In this document: piece by piece, positions 36,986 through 46,716 of the stretch
How the letters are laid out: every line of letters begins with the position of its first letter
Position numbering within the stretch: the first letter of the stretch is position 1
Assembly (NCBI GenBank): GCA_900472785.1
Contig: UCJH01000044.1
Coordinates: 39,514 to 103,513 of the forward strand
DNA: 64,000 nt
From: Hyphomicrobiales bacterium
GTDB taxonomy: Bacteria > Pseudomonadota > Alphaproteobacteria > Rhizobiales > Rhizobiaceae
Direction: 5' to 3'
Notes under the pieces: model-generated
What the model saw: the letters and a program-made list of their open reading frames with translations, nothing else
What the model was told of the DNA's origin: nothing
Databases searched by the model: none
Made by a program: the position numbers and the translations under genes

Positions 36986-39751
36986 TTGGAAGAGGAGTTC
37001 CAATTCGGTCCGTACGTTCTCAGGACCAACAAGCGAGCCGTCCTGCTCAACGGGCAGCCGATTCCGCTCGGCAGTCGCGCTATGGACATCCTCATCTACC
37101 TCGTTCGCAACGCAGGCCAGCTCCAGACGAACGCCGCCATCATCAAGAACTCTTGGCCTGACACCTATGTTGACGAGGCTAACCTTCGCGTTCACATCTC
37201 GGCGCTTCGGCGCGCGCTGGGCGACACGAGGCGCGAGCCGCAATACATCGCCAACGTACCTGGCAGGGGTTACAGTTTTATCGGTCCATTAACCCGGCGC
37301 GCGGGCGCTCAGGTGACGCCGTTCGAACACGGCGATGAAAAGGTTATGCCCCCACCGGGGCTGATCGGACGTGACGAGGTCATTGCCTCCCTCGTGGACA
37401 GCCTCGTATCCGCTCGCCTTGTGACCATCACGGGACCCGGTGGGATCGGCAAGACCGCGATTGCGCGATCCGTCGTCGAGCGGGTCGGCCAGAAGGTCTT
37501 ATGGATCGATCTTGCCGAGATAGATCGTGGGGAAGCCTTGGCAACGCTCATCGCCGGCAGGCTGGAAATCACGGTCAAGGGCCAAGGTGTCGTCGAGGCG
37601 ATTTCTGATCGGCTTAATGACCGCAGCATCCTGCTTGCCCTTGACGGCTGCGAGCATGTTGTCGCTCATGCGGCGGAGTTCGCGGAGAAGCTCGTGTTGT
37701 CGTCGGGTACCTCGCGCGTCCTTGCGACAAGCCGGGAGCCCCTGCGAGCGCGAGGCGAACGCGTTAACCGAGTAGCACCTCTCGATCTCCCGATGGATGC
37801 CGACGACGAGGCGGACATTGTCACTCAGGCGCTGACGTCACCCGCCGTCCGTCTGTTCGTGGATCGAGCGGACGCCTGCCTCGGGGGTTACATTCTTTCT
37901 GAAGACGACACGCCGGTTGTCGTCGACATCTGCAATCGGCTGGACGGTATTCCACTGGCGATCGAACTAGCAGCATCCCGGCTTGAGACGATGGGTGTCG
38001 CGGCGCTTGCGGACTCGCTAAAAGATGGCCTCAAGGTACTGTCGCGTGGGGCCAGGACCGCATTGCCCCGCCACCGGACTCTCAGAGCGACCCTTGACTG
38101 GAGCTACGAGCTTCTTTCCGTCGAGGAACAGCAAACGCTTCAGGACCTGTCCCTGTTGCGGGGTTGGTTCAGCATGGAGACCGCCGCTCATGTAACGGTG
38201 ACCGACGACATCGAGACCGTGGTCGCCGACCTCGTCGCCAAGTCGCTTGTCGTGGCCGATCCCAAAGGGCGCAGAACGTTATTCCGCCTGCTCGACACGA
38301 CAAGAATCCATGCTGGCTGCAAACTGTCCGATAGCGGACGTGAATCCGAGGTTCTCCGATCCGCCGCTCAGTCCCTGACCACCCTTCTCGGAGCAGCCGA
38401 AGACGAGATGCTTTCGAAGCCTCTTGAAGATTGGTCGCAGGATTATGCGCAACACCTACCGATGATGCGGCTCGCGGCTGAATGGGCATTCTCGGACGGT
38501 GGTGACCTCGATGCGGCCGTCAGGCTTGTCGTGTCGGCCCTGCCGCTGTTCTTCCGCCTTACTTTGATGGAGGAATCGACGTACTGGGCGACGAAGGCGA
38601 TTTCGACTGATTCCGGCCACCAAGCAGATGCGCGGAGCCGGATGAAGCTCCATGCGGCCCTGGGATGGCCGGCGATGCGGTCGATTTCCCGTCCCGACAA
38701 GGGTATAGAAGCCTGGGCCAAGGTTCTCGAGATTGCGGAAGAGGTCAGCGACAGCGATTTCCGGATGCGCGCCACATGGGCGCTTTGGGTTGATGCAATT
38801 ACCGGCGGCGAGCCTCGAAAGGCGATGGCTTTCGCGGAGCAGTTCGCGTCATTGGCCTGCAAGTCGACCGACCCCATAGACACCGTCGTCGGCAAGCGTA
38901 TGGCGGCGACGGCGTTGCACTGGCTCGGTCGACATGCCGAGGCGCGTGATCTGCTGCTGGCAATACTAGGCGACCTCGAAAGCGTGGCGGTGACAACCGC
39001 GTCCGGCCGCTATCATCTGGACCAGGGAGTGACCGCGCGCATCACGCTTGCGCGGTGCCATTGGATACTCGGTGACCGCGATCATGCCTTTGCCGTCATC
39101 GAGACGGCCGTGAACGAAGCCGTCGCCATCAAGCACGAGGTGTCGCTTACGCATGTTCTCGCCGAAGCGGGTTGCCCCCTCGCTCTGCTCGATGACAGGC
39201 TTGACCTTGCAAGGGAATACGCCTCCCTGCTGTTGGATCATACGGAGACACTTTCGCTCGACCTTTGGCAGACTTATGCTCGGTGTTTCGAGGCCGAGAT
39301 CGCTATCAAGGAAGGACGGGCCGTGGAGGGCGTTCCGCGGCTCTGCGCCGAGCTGACGACGCTTCAGCGGTCGAGATTCAACAATTTTCGGTCGGGCTTC
39401 GTCTTGGCCGAAGCCAGGGGATTAGCCCAGCTGGGGCGGCATACGGACGCGCTGACGATGCTGGACGACACCATTGCTTCGTGCCGCACCACCGGGGAGC
39501 GGTGGTGTCTCCCAGAACTGCTTCGCGTCAAGGGATGTCTGGTTCTCGATGAGGCCAAGGGTGGCGCGGCAGATGTCGCCGCCGAATGCTTTCGCGTGGC
39601 GCTCGACGAGGCACGGGTGGATGGGGCTGTGGAATGGAAGCGCAGGATTATCGCGGACATTGCGCGTGGGGGAACGCCCCTAAAAACGGCAGTCGACGGA
39701 CGAGCGGAAACGCCGAACCCATTCGTTCCCCGCCCTTCGTCACTGCACTAA
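36986..39751 (+). CDS. paralogous winged-helix/NB-ARC/TPR STAND transcriptional regulator
   Basis: The 921-residue protein starts at TTG 36986, preceded by AGGAGA six bases upstream. The choice is supported by gapless alignment with the neighbouring paralog: both reach Walker A at residue 150, and about 65 of the first 100 residues are identical by eye. Domains are wHTH (1-100), ATPase (GPGGIGKT; Walker B ILLALDG) and TPR-like helices. A longer upstream frame overlaps the sugar isomerase and is rejected. Ligand and targets are unknown. Confidence 0.85.
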   Translation: MEEEFQFGPYVLRTNKRAVLLNGQPIPLGSRAMDILIYLVRNAGQLQTNAAIIKNSWPDTYVDEANLRVHISALRRALGDTRREPQYIANVPGRGYSFIGPLTRRAGAQVTPFEHGDEKVMPPPGLIGRDEVIASLVDSLVSARLVTITGPGGIGKTAIARSVVERVGQKVLWIDLAEIDRGEALATLIAGRLEITVKGQGVVEAISDRLNDRSILLALDGCEHVVAHAAEFAEKLVLSSGTSRVLATSREPLRARGERVNRVAPLDLPMDADDEADIVTQALTSPAVRLFVDRADACLGGYILSEDDTPVVVDICNRLDGIPLAIELAASRLETMGVAALADSLKDGLKVLSRGARTALPRHRTLRATLDWSYELLSVEEQQTLQDLSLLRGWFSMETAAHVTVTDDIETVVADLVAKSLVVADPKGRRTLFRLLDTTRIHAGCKLSDSGRESEVLRSAAQSLTTLLGAAEDEMLSKPLEDWSQDYAQHLPMMRLAAEWAFSDGGDLDAAVRLVVSALPLFFRLTLMEESTYWATKAISTDSGHQADARSRMKLHAALGWPAMRSISRPDKGIEAWAKVLEIAEEVSDSDFRMRATWALWVDAITGGEPRKAMAFAEQFASLACKSTDPIDTVVGKRMAATALHWLGRHAEARDLLLAILGDLESVAVTTASGRYHLDQGVTARITLARCHWILGDRDHAFAVIETAVNEAVAIKHEVSLTHVLAEAGCPLALLDDRLDLAREYASLLLDHTETLSLDLWQTYARCFEAEIAIKEGRAVEGVPRLCAELTTLQRSRFNNFRSGFVLAEARGLAQLGRHTDALTMLDDTIASCRTTGERWCLPELLRVKGCLVLDEAKGGAADVAAECFRVALDEARVDGAVEWKRRIIADIARGGTPLKTAVDGRAETPNPFVPRPSSLH

Positions 39752-39834
39752 GCGGGCCATTTACAACGATTCACAACATTCAACTGGCGATCGGCTCTCC
39801 CCCGTCATAGACCCTTTCAAAAGGGGGTGCTGCG

Positions 39835-40287
39835 ATGACGGACACCGTTCCATCTCGGGTTCTACTGCTGTTACCGGACGAGAACACCTCAATCGTCTCA
39901 ACGGCCTCACCGCTCAGGTTGGCGAGCTTGTACTATCAACTCAAAGACGCTGGACTGGAGCTTGTATTCGCGACGAGGTCCGGAGGCTTCTCTCCGGTTA
40001 TGAGCGACATGCGGCGCCTTGTGGACAGTCCCGTCGTCGCCAAGCTCATGGCCGACCCGTTCGCCCGGGATGAGCTGTCGGAGTCTATCCCCCTCTATCG
40101 CGTTTACACGGAAGACTTCGACGCGGTGATCCTATTTGTCGGAGAATCAGAGCTTGCGCACCCCGACGTCCGAAGGATGATGTCGGAATTTTTGGATCTC
40201 GGAAAAGCCGTTGTCGATTCAGATGATCTTGACCCTATGGAAGGCGCAGTCCCACGGATACGCGCTATGATTTCAAAGACCCTATGA
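39835..40287 (+). CDS. short DJ-1/PfpI-like protein
   Basis: The 150-residue protein reads like the N-terminal part of a DJ-1/PfpI domain (SPLRLASLYYQLKDAGLELV, then FATRSGGFSP, then FDAVILFVGE). It lacks the nucleophile-elbow cysteine and the C-terminal strand set. AAGGGGG precedes the ATG. It follows the STAND regulator by 83 bp on the same strand, so co-transcription is plausible. It may be a degenerate or regulatory family member; function is unknown. Confidence 0.65.
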   Translation: MTDTVPSRVLLLLPDENTSIVSTASPLRLASLYYQLKDAGLELVFATRSGGFSPVMSDMRRLVDSPVVAKLMADPFARDELSESIPLYRVYTEDFDAVILFVGESELAHPDVRRMMSEFLDLGKAVVDSDDLDPMEGAVPRIRAMISKTL

Positions 40288-40358
40288 CACCGATACCCAG
40301 CCGCATCGAATGTCCGGCCGGAGGTGTGATGCAAGGTGTGTTCGGTGAGAAGCGGTTC

Positions 40359-41345
40359 TCATATCAAACGACGCGAGGCACCGAACACCGACCAGTCGGT
40401 CTTCGACGTCAGGATTTCGAGACCAAGGGTTCCGAGCCAGCTGTTGCCCATCGGATCGAGGGCCGGCGACCAGACTGCGATCGCGGCCTGATGCGGCGCG
40501 ATTGCCAGTATGCCGCCGCCGACGCCGGATTTGGCCGGAAGTCCGACGCGGTAGGCAAAGTCGCCTGAACCGTCATACTGTCCGCACAGCATCATGATCG
40601 CGAGGATGCGCCGCGCTCTGCGTGCCGCCCGGAGCCTGACCCCGTCCTCGTCCTTTGGATCGTCAAGGATGAGGAAACGCCCAGCCTTGGCAAGGCTGCG
40701 GCAATCGAGCGTAATGGCGCATTGGTGAACATAGGCATCCATGACTTTTTCGACCGGATGTTTCAGGTTGCCATGGTGCCGGGCCATGAACATCAATGAT
40801 CGATTGAGGTCACCTCCCGTCCGGTCGCTGTTCATCACCTCCGGGTTGAGTTCCATGGCGTCTCCCTCAAGCATGCGTTCCACCAACCTGACCACGTGTC
40901 TGTTTGGGCCAACGCGGCCCCCGAGCCCGACCAGAATATCGCAAATGACGAGCGCGCCTGCATTGATGAAAGGGTTGCGAGGAATGCCTTTTGCACGCTC
41001 CAGATCAATGATTGAGTTGAACGGATCGCCCGATGGATCTCGCCCGACCCGCGCCCAGACTTTTTCGCCAATGGCTTCGAGGGCGACTTCAAGAGCGAAG
41101 ACCTTGGAGATGGACTGGATAGGAAAACCCACACCGGAATTGCCCGCCGCTGCCGTCTGTCCGTCGCGCAGGAAAACCGCAATCCCAAACTGTTCGAAAT
41201 CTTTTTTGGAAGGCTCCGGCTTTCCGGCGGCCTTGGCTTTCTCGATCGCTTCGTCGCGTATCGCTGGCGCGGCCTTGCGAACCCTTGCAACAACCTCTTC
41301 AAGTATCCCTTTGAGATCTTCGTGATGCACTGAAGGGTCAGCCAT
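40359..41345 (-). CDS. glsA: glutaminase A
   Basis: The 328-residue serine-dependent beta-lactamase-fold glutaminase converts glutamine to glutamate and ammonia. It has the SxxK nucleophile in QSISKVF (Ser78, Lys81), NAGALV, NSDRTGGDLNRSL, and the C-terminal KSGVGGGILAI. Length and motifs fit GlsA. It is the last of three minus-strand genes (xthA, a small gene, glsA), starting at the base after the small gene's stop. A role in acid or nitrogen stress is known for the family. Confidence 0.93.
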   Translation of the reverse strand: MADPSVHHEDLKGILEEVVARVRKAAPAIRDEAIEKAKAAGKPEPSKKDFEQFGIAVFLRDGQTAAAGNSGVGFPIQSISKVFALEVALEAIGEKVWARVGRDPSGDPFNSIIDLERAKGIPRNPFINAGALVICDILVGLGGRVGPNRHVVRLVERMLEGDAMELNPEVMNSDRTGGDLNRSLMFMARHHGNLKHPVEKVMDAYVHQCAITLDCRSLAKAGRFLILDDPKDEDGVRLRAARRARRILAIMMLCGQYDGSGDFAYRVGLPAKSGVGGGILAIAPHQAAIAVWSPALDPMGNSWLGTLGLEILTSKTDWSVFGASRRLI

Positions 41346-41588
41346 CTACACGTCGCCTGTTCCGCGGTTGCTTTTTTCCCCCGCCGGCCGATCCTTCGAT
41401 GGTTCCTGATCCAATGCCGCGTTGGCGTCTTCTGCTGCGGCGGGATCACGATCGAAGGCATCTCGCAGGATGGCTGTCGCCTCGACAATGGCGTCCAGCA
41501 CATCGGTAGGGTCTGCTCCACGGACCACGAATGTATCGGCGAAATCCTCCAGCTTTTCCTTCATATCGTCCTGTAGCCTGTCGACCAT
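41346..41588 (-). CDS. small acidic hypothetical protein
   Basis: The 80-residue protein is helical and acidic at first (MVDRLQDDMKEKLEDFADTF) with a polar, charged tail. It has no signal peptide, cysteine or known motif. It lies exactly between xthA and glsA with almost no spacing on either side, so it is probably translated as part of that operon. No family was recognised. Confidence 0.6.
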   Translation of the reverse strand: MVDRLQDDMKEKLEDFADTFVVRGADPTDVLDAIVEATAILRDAFDRDPAAAEDANAALDQEPSKDRPAGEKSNRGTGDV

Positions 41589-41612
41589 CCCGGCCTCCCA
41601 TTTTTCAAAACT

Positions 41613-42389
41613 CTAGTTGTCAGAAAGCTCGATCCAGACGGGCGCATGGTCGCTGGTGTGCTCCCATCCGCGAACCTCTTTATCAACGTCGGCTCGTCTC
41701 AGTCGTTTGGCAACGGCGGGGCTGAGAAGGAAATGGTCCAATCGCAGCCCTGCATTCCTGCCGTAGGCGTTTCGAAAATAGTCCCAGAACGTGTAGATGC
41801 GGGCCTGTGGATGGAGGTCACGCAGAGCGTCGGCCCAACCCTGCTCGACAAGCTGACGATAGGCGTCGCGGACCTCAATCCTGAAGAGCGCGTCGTCGAC
41901 CCAACGCTCGGGCTTGTAGACATCGCGTTCCGTCGCAATGACATTGTAGTCGCCGGCCAGGATGACGGGAACGTTCAAATCCAGGAGTTCAGCAGCGTAA
42001 GTGTTCAGTCTGGAAAGCCAGCGGAGCTTGTACTCGAATTTTGGCCCAGGCGCCGGATTGCCGTTCGGCAGGTAGAGACAACCGATAACCATTCCATCGA
42101 TTGCAGCTTCTATGTAGCGGCTGTGGCTGTCGTCGGGATCACCGGGAAGGCCGCGCCGTGTCAGGATCGGCTCCTTGTCCTTCGACAGGATGGCAACTCC
42201 GTTCCAGGATTTCTGACCATGCCAGATGGCTCCATATCCGGCAGCTTCGAGTTCTCTCACGGGAAACCGCGTATCGGGCGCTTTCAGTTCCTGAAGACAA
42301 ACGACATCCGGCGAGGCTTCCTCAAGCCAGCGAAGCAACACGGCGAGGCGACCGTTGACGCCGTTCACGTTGTAGGTGGCAATTTTCAA
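41613..42389 (-). CDS. xthA: exodeoxyribonuclease III
   Basis: The 258-residue AP endonuclease of the Xth family has Asn in TYNVNG, metal ligand Glu34 (LQELKAPD), catalytic DxN in LAGDYNVI and the C-terminal SDHAPVW. It cuts DNA at abasic sites and removes 3' blocks made by oxidative damage. Length matches Xth. It starts the small operon with the hypothetical gene and glsA. No SOS box was seen. Confidence 0.94.
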   Translation of the reverse strand: MKIATYNVNGVNGRLAVLLRWLEEASPDVVCLQELKAPDTRFPVRELEAAGYGAIWHGQKSWNGVAILSKDKEPILTRRGLPGDPDDSHSRYIEAAIDGMVIGCLYLPNGNPAPGPKFEYKLRWLSRLNTYAAELLDLNVPVILAGDYNVIATERDVYKPERWVDDALFRIEVRDAYRQLVEQGWADALRDLHPQARIYTFWDYFRNAYGRNAGLRLDHFLLSPAVAKRLRRADVDKEVRGWEHTSDHAPVWIELSDN

Positions 42390-42501
42390 GACTGGCTCAT
42401 CTTCGCAAGGGATGTTCGCCTAAACACGCCGGAGCAGACTATGTTCCCGCGAGAGCGAGGCCGTCGCCGATCCCGGCACCGGGCCTGCAGACGCTGACGC
42501 T

Positions 42502-43518
42502 TCAATCAGCCGCCACCCCAATCGTATCAGCCACGTAAGCCCCACGGTTGCCCATCGGAAGCGGTGGGCCCGTCGTCGTGTCGAGAACAGTCTGGTGTTC
42601 CAGTTCCGCGTTCAATTCGGCTCCGACGATCACGATGATCACCGACAACCATGTCCAGATCATGAAGCCAATCAGCGCACCCAACGCACCATAGGTGGCT
42701 TCATAATCTGCGAACGTGGACAGATAGAAGGAGAAGAGGATGGATGCGAGGAGCCACAGAAGTGTACAGAACACAGCCCCCCAAGTGAGCCAGCGGATTT
42801 TCGCATGCTCCCGGCTCGGGCCGAAGTGATAGATCAGTGCAACGCCAACGCCGATAAAAAATAGCACGACCGGCCAGCGCAGGAACCGGACCAGCGTTTC
42901 CTGCCAGCGATCAAGCCAAAGATAGGACAGGGCCGCGGGGACTCCGCCAATCGCTGCGATGAAAATCGCGGCGAGAACCAGAGCCATGCCGGTAAAAGCA
43001 AGCGAGATCAGATTGAGGCGAATAATGCCCCGTTTCTCCACCTCTCCATAGGCAACGTTCATCGCGTCGAACAGAGCTTTAACGGCGCTGTTCGCGCTCC
43101 ACAGCGCGATGGCCAGGCCGATAAGGAAGCTTGTGCTGAGCGTTGAGGCTTTTGCCTGAACGAGAATGTTGAGCTGTGTCAGGATTATGTCGAAGGCACC
43201 CGGCGGCAGGACGTCCGCGATAAAGGCGATATGCTTGGCCATGGTGCCGGGGTCGGCTATGAAGCCGTAGAACGACACCAAGGCTCCCAAGGCGGGAAAC
43301 AGAGACAAAAGCACATAGAAGGCAACGCCGGCTGCAATCAGCGTCACCCGGTCGTCGATGACTTCACTCACCACCCGCCAGAAAACATCGCGAAGCCCCT
43401 TGGCTGGAATTTCATTTGGAGTCGAGGCCTCGCGCCCCCGGCCCGGCTCCAGCCGTGCAAGTTCAGACACGTGTTCGGTCGTCTCGTCCTGCGCCATCGC
43501 CTGCCACCTCTCGCCCAT
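42502..43518 (-). CDS. YihY/BrkB-family membrane protein
   Basis: The 338-residue inner-membrane protein has about six helices. It fits the YihY (formerly BrkB/ribonuclease BN) family: VSFYGFIADPGTMAKHI, then SANSAVKALFDAMNVAYGEV, and TYGALGALIGFMIW near the end. The family's true function is unknown; the old RNase BN assignment is considered wrong. It is 113 bp upstream of xthA on the same strand. Confidence 0.9.
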   Translation of the reverse strand: MGERWQAMAQDETTEHVSELARLEPGRGREASTPNEIPAKGLRDVFWRVVSEVIDDRVTLIAAGVAFYVLLSLFPALGALVSFYGFIADPGTMAKHIAFIADVLPPGAFDIILTQLNILVQAKASTLSTSFLIGLAIALWSANSAVKALFDAMNVAYGEVEKRGIIRLNLISLAFTGMALVLAAIFIAAIGGVPAALSYLWLDRWQETLVRFLRWPVVLFFIGVGVALIYHFGPSREHAKIRWLTWGAVFCTLLWLLASILFSFYLSTFADYEATYGALGALIGFMIWTWLSVIIVIVGAELNAELEHQTVLDTTTGPPLPMGNRGAYVADTIGVAAD

Positions 43519-43592
43519 AACAGATAGCGCGGCTTGCCGTATTGGCGATTGCCAGGAGGGCGAAATCTCCGCAAATGACGCGGCTGAACCAT

Positions 43593-43610
43593 GATACCTG
43601 CGGGGGTATC
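43593..43610. repeat. small inverted repeat in the intergenic region
   Basis: GATACC-TGCGGG-GGTATC is a 6-bp perfect stem between the YihY gene start and the ABC permease end. It has no T-run and may belong to the YihY promoter region. The rest of 43519-43771 shows nothing further. Confidence 0.3.
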
Positions 43611-43771
43611 AGCACTACCGTCGTCATATTGCTCGCATTCTTTGACAGGCAGATTTAGAATGATGCCAAATCAAGGCTGCTGAACTTGATCTTCGTCTCG
43701 CTGATGATGGCACACAGCCGGCATCTGGCTACGGCACGGCATTAAGGGTCTGTCCGAAAAATCTGGTGATA

Positions 43772-44614
43772 TCATTCGGCCGGCTGTTGTTTGGCACGGG
43801 CGACGATCTGCGTCGGGTTGACGAATTGCAGGGCCAAAATGAGCCAGAACAAGGTCGTCACCATGTAGATGACCGCCATCGCATCGATGGATTGGCCGGC
43901 ACGTACGCCGGACGCGAAAACCGCGTAGTAAAGCGAGACCACGAGCGTCTGGCTGGTCGGCCCGGCGATCAGGAAGGTCAGTTCGAACATGGCGATGGTG
44001 CGCACCAGAACCAGAAGAAGTGCGGCCAGCATGCCCGGCAAGAGCAGCGGCAGCAGGATACGCAGGAAAAGACTTCCCGTTCCCGCTCCGAAGACACGAG
44101 CGGCGGCCTCGATGCGCGGATCGATCTGCTCGATGAACGGGATCATCACCAGCACCACGAAAGGCAGCGAGGGCACCAGATTGATCAGCACCACGCCCCA
44201 GAAGGAGCCACCAAGGCCCAACTGATAGAGCACAGTCGCCAGCGGGATGCCGTAGGTCAGGGGCGGAATGAGCAGTGGTAGCAGGAACAAAAGCACGACA
44301 ATGCGTTTTCCCGGAAAATCTCGCCGGGCCAGCGCATAGGCGGTGGTCACGCCGAGAAGGCCGGAGATGATGACGACGGTGAACACCACCTGGAAGGTGA
44401 CGAGCACGACGCTCGACAGCTGGAATTCCTTCCAGGCACTGAAATACCATTTCGTCGTCAGCCCGACCGGCAGCCAAGTGCCGAGCCAGCGCGTGGCGAA
44501 CGAATTGACGACCACCGCGGCGATGATGCCGATGAGGTTGATGACGAACAGCCCGGCAACGGCCCAGACGGCGAAACGCCAGATCTTCGAGGTCAGTCCC
44601 TGATCGCGGATCAT
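43772..44614 (-). CDS. ABC transporter permease (PotC-like)
   Basis: The 280-residue inner-membrane permease has six or so helices and the cytoplasmic EAA loop EAAARVFGAGTGSLFLRIL that contacts the ATPase. ATG 44614 is preferred over a longer frame that overlaps the upstream permease. It is the last gene of the five-gene operon with uxaC, binding protein, ATPase and the other permease. The MalF/PotBC-type fold indicates uptake of polyamines, iron or, here, likely a uronate. Confidence 0.88.
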   Translation of the reverse strand: MIRDQGLTSKIWRFAVWAVAGLFVINLIGIIAAVVVNSFATRWLGTWLPVGLTTKWYFSAWKEFQLSSVVLVTFQVVFTVVIISGLLGVTTAYALARRDFPGKRIVVLLFLLPLLIPPLTYGIPLATVLYQLGLGGSFWGVVLINLVPSLPFVVLVMIPFIEQIDPRIEAAARVFGAGTGSLFLRILLPLLLPGMLAALLLVLVRTIAMFELTFLIAGPTSQTLVVSLYYAVFASGVRAGQSIDAMAVIYMVTTLFWLILALQFVNPTQIVARAKQQPAE

Positions 44615-44666
44615 CGTTGCATGCCCTTTAAGACCGATGCTGCGGAGCTTGTGCGGTTCATGATCC

Positions 44667-45545
44667 TCATCCCTTCGTTCCGCCCGTTGGGCCGCGGTAG
44701 AACAGGGACCGGACACTGAGAATGAGCATGACGACGATGAGTTCGACGCCGCCCATAATCATGGCGATCGCAGAACCGAGGGAATGGTCGTATTGTTCGA
44801 ATGCTGCCTGGTAGGCCGCGATCGAGATGACTCGCGTCGGCCCGGCCGGCGCGCCGAGCAACACGGCCGACGGAAAGACCGCGAAGGCCTGCACGAAGGC
44901 GAGGCAGAAAGTCACGGCAAGGCCCGGCACCAGAAGCGGCAGGAATACTTTCATGAAGCGCTGGCGCGGGCCGGCGCCCAAGGTCGCGGCCGCCTGTTCG
45001 ATGGCAGGATCGATGCCCGTGACGTAGGAAAGCGTCAGCAGGAAGGCGAAGGGAAAGCCGGTGATGACCAGCGAGGCAAACACGCCCCAGTAATTGTTGG
45101 TGAGCTTGACCGGCGCCTCGAGCAGACCGACGAGGATCAGCACGCGGTTGAACCAGCCCTGCGGCCCGAGAAACGTCAGGAGCCCGTCCGCAACGAATAC
45201 CGTGCCAAGCGTGATCGGCAAGACGAGGATCGTCGTCAGAAGCCGCTGGCGCGTCATCAGCCGCACGCGGAAGGCGATCGGTACGGCGAAGGCGAGATTG
45301 ACGATGGTGACGGGCAGCGCCAGCCAGAGCGTCGCCCCGATGGTGCGATACTGGAAGGGATCACTGAAGAAGGCCACGTAGTTGGCATACCAAGCGCCTT
45401 CCTTCGGGGCGAAGGAATCGATCAGCCCGTAAAAAAACGGATAGACGAACAGCCCCAGCATCACCGCAAGCCCGGGAAGGACCAGAAGCGTCGTGCCATC
45501 CAGGCCGCGCATGGCAAGGCGGGTGCGAAGCGAGGGCGTGCTCAT
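44667..45545 (-). CDS. ABC transporter permease (PotB-like)
   Basis: The 292-residue permease partner has six to seven membrane helices and the EAA-type loop EQAAATLGAGPRQRFMKVF. Its start overlaps the ATPase stop by four bases (ATGA at 45542-45545), so translation is coupled. Together with the second permease it would form the heterodimeric channel. Family likeness is to the spermidine/putrescine and Fe3+ transporter branch. Confidence 0.9.
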   Translation of the reverse strand: MSTPSLRTRLAMRGLDGTTLLVLPGLAVMLGLFVYPFFYGLIDSFAPKEGAWYANYVAFFSDPFQYRTIGATLWLALPVTIVNLAFAVPIAFRVRLMTRQRLLTTILVLPITLGTVFVADGLLTFLGPQGWFNRVLILVGLLEAPVKLTNNYWGVFASLVITGFPFAFLLTLSYVTGIDPAIEQAAATLGAGPRQRFMKVFLPLLVPGLAVTFCLAFVQAFAVFPSAVLLGAPAGPTRVISIAAYQAAFEQYDHSLGSAIAMIMGGVELIVVMLILSVRSLFYRGPTGGTKG

Positions 45546-46657
45546 GCGCCTTCTTTCCTGAAGACGAGCGATCGGCCGGCGACCGGCTGCAGCAGCGTCG
45601 AGGCGCCGCGCGGCAGGGATTGCTCGGCGCGAAAATAGAGATCGGATCCATCGGCCGATTTCGCCATGCCGAAGAAGGCACGGCCACGATATTCCATGCT
45701 GGAGACGGTCGCCGGGATGCCGTTGCCGTCATTGACCGCGACAAGGTCTTCCGGGCGAACGGAGAGAACCGCGGCATCGCCCGGCTGCAGCGCCTCGCGC
45801 ATGGTGCCGGTCAGCCGCGCACTGGCCACTTCGATCTGCGCTTCTCCGTTCGAGACGCTGACGACGCGGCCGGAAATGCGAGTGCGGAACCCCATGAAGT
45901 CGGCGACTTCGATATGCACGGGCCGCTGGTAGAGATCCTGCGGCGTCCCGATCTGCATGATTCGCCCGCGGCTCATGACGACGATACGGTCGGCCAGCGA
46001 AAGCGCCTCGTCCTGATCGTGCGTGACATAGATGGTGGTGGAGCCGATTTGGTCGTGGATGCCGCGAATTTCGGCTCGCATTTCAAGCCTTAGCTTGGCG
46101 TCGAGGTTGGACAAGGGTTCGTCCATCAGCACGACGGGCGGACGGATGACGATAGCGCGGGCGATGGCGACGCGCTGCTGCTGACCGCCGGACAGTTGCC
46201 CCGGCAGTTTATCGACCTGACTTTCGAGCCGCACGAGCGCCAATGCCTGCTCGATGCGCCGGTCGGCCTCGCTGCCGCGGATGCCCTGCATGGTCAATCC
46301 AAAGCCGACATTGCGGCGCACGCTCATATGGGGAAACAGCGCGTAGCTCTGAAACACCATGCCGAAGCCGCGCTTTTCCGGCTCAAGCTGGTCGATACGG
46401 CTGCCTCCGAGGCGGATTTCACCGCCGGAGAGGGCAAGAAGCCCTGCCAGGCAGTTGAGCGCTGTCGATTTGCCACAGCCGGAGGGGCCGAGAAGCGCGA
46501 TGAACTCTCCCGGTTCGATCGAGAGATCGATGCCGTCGAGCGCGGTATAGGCGCCGAACGAACGGCGCAGACCGTCCAGTTCCAAACGGGCCGTCTGCTT
46601 CGGCGACAGGGCTGTCGCGCCGTTTTGAACAGGCAAGGTCAAGGGCATTTCCTCCAC
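45542..46657 (-). CDS. ABC transporter ATP-binding protein with TOBE domain
   Basis: The ATPase subunit of about 371 residues has Walker A GPSGCGKST (residues 57-65), Q-loop, signature LSGGQQQR, Walker B VVLMDEPLSNLD and the H-loop in VTHDQDEAL. A C-terminal TOBE/OB region (about 280-365) is typical of PotA/UgpC-type importers. The start could be GTG 46657 or ATG 46648; GGAGG sits too close to the latter. It powers the permease pair and lies in the uronate operon. Confidence 0.92.
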   Translation of the reverse strand: MEEMPLTLPVQNGATALSPKQTARLELDGLRRSFGAYTALDGIDLSIEPGEFIALLGPSGCGKSTALNCLAGLLALSGGEIRLGGSRIDQLEPEKRGFGMVFQSYALFPHMSVRRNVGFGLTMQGIRGSEADRRIEQALALVRLESQVDKLPGQLSGGQQQRVAIARAIVIRPPVVLMDEPLSNLDAKLRLEMRAEIRGIHDQIGSTTIYVTHDQDEALSLADRIVVMSRGRIMQIGTPQDLYQRPVHIEVADFMGFRTRISGRVVSVSNGEAQIEVASARLTGTMREALQPGDAAVLSVRPEDLVAVNDGNGIPATVSSMEYRGRAFFGMAKSADGSDLYFRAEQSLPRGASTLLQPVAGRSLVFRKEGA

Positions 46658-46716
46658 GTCAACAGGCGGTGCGGAACGGCGATATCGCCGCCGTTCCGTG
46701 TCTTGAGAGGTCGGGC

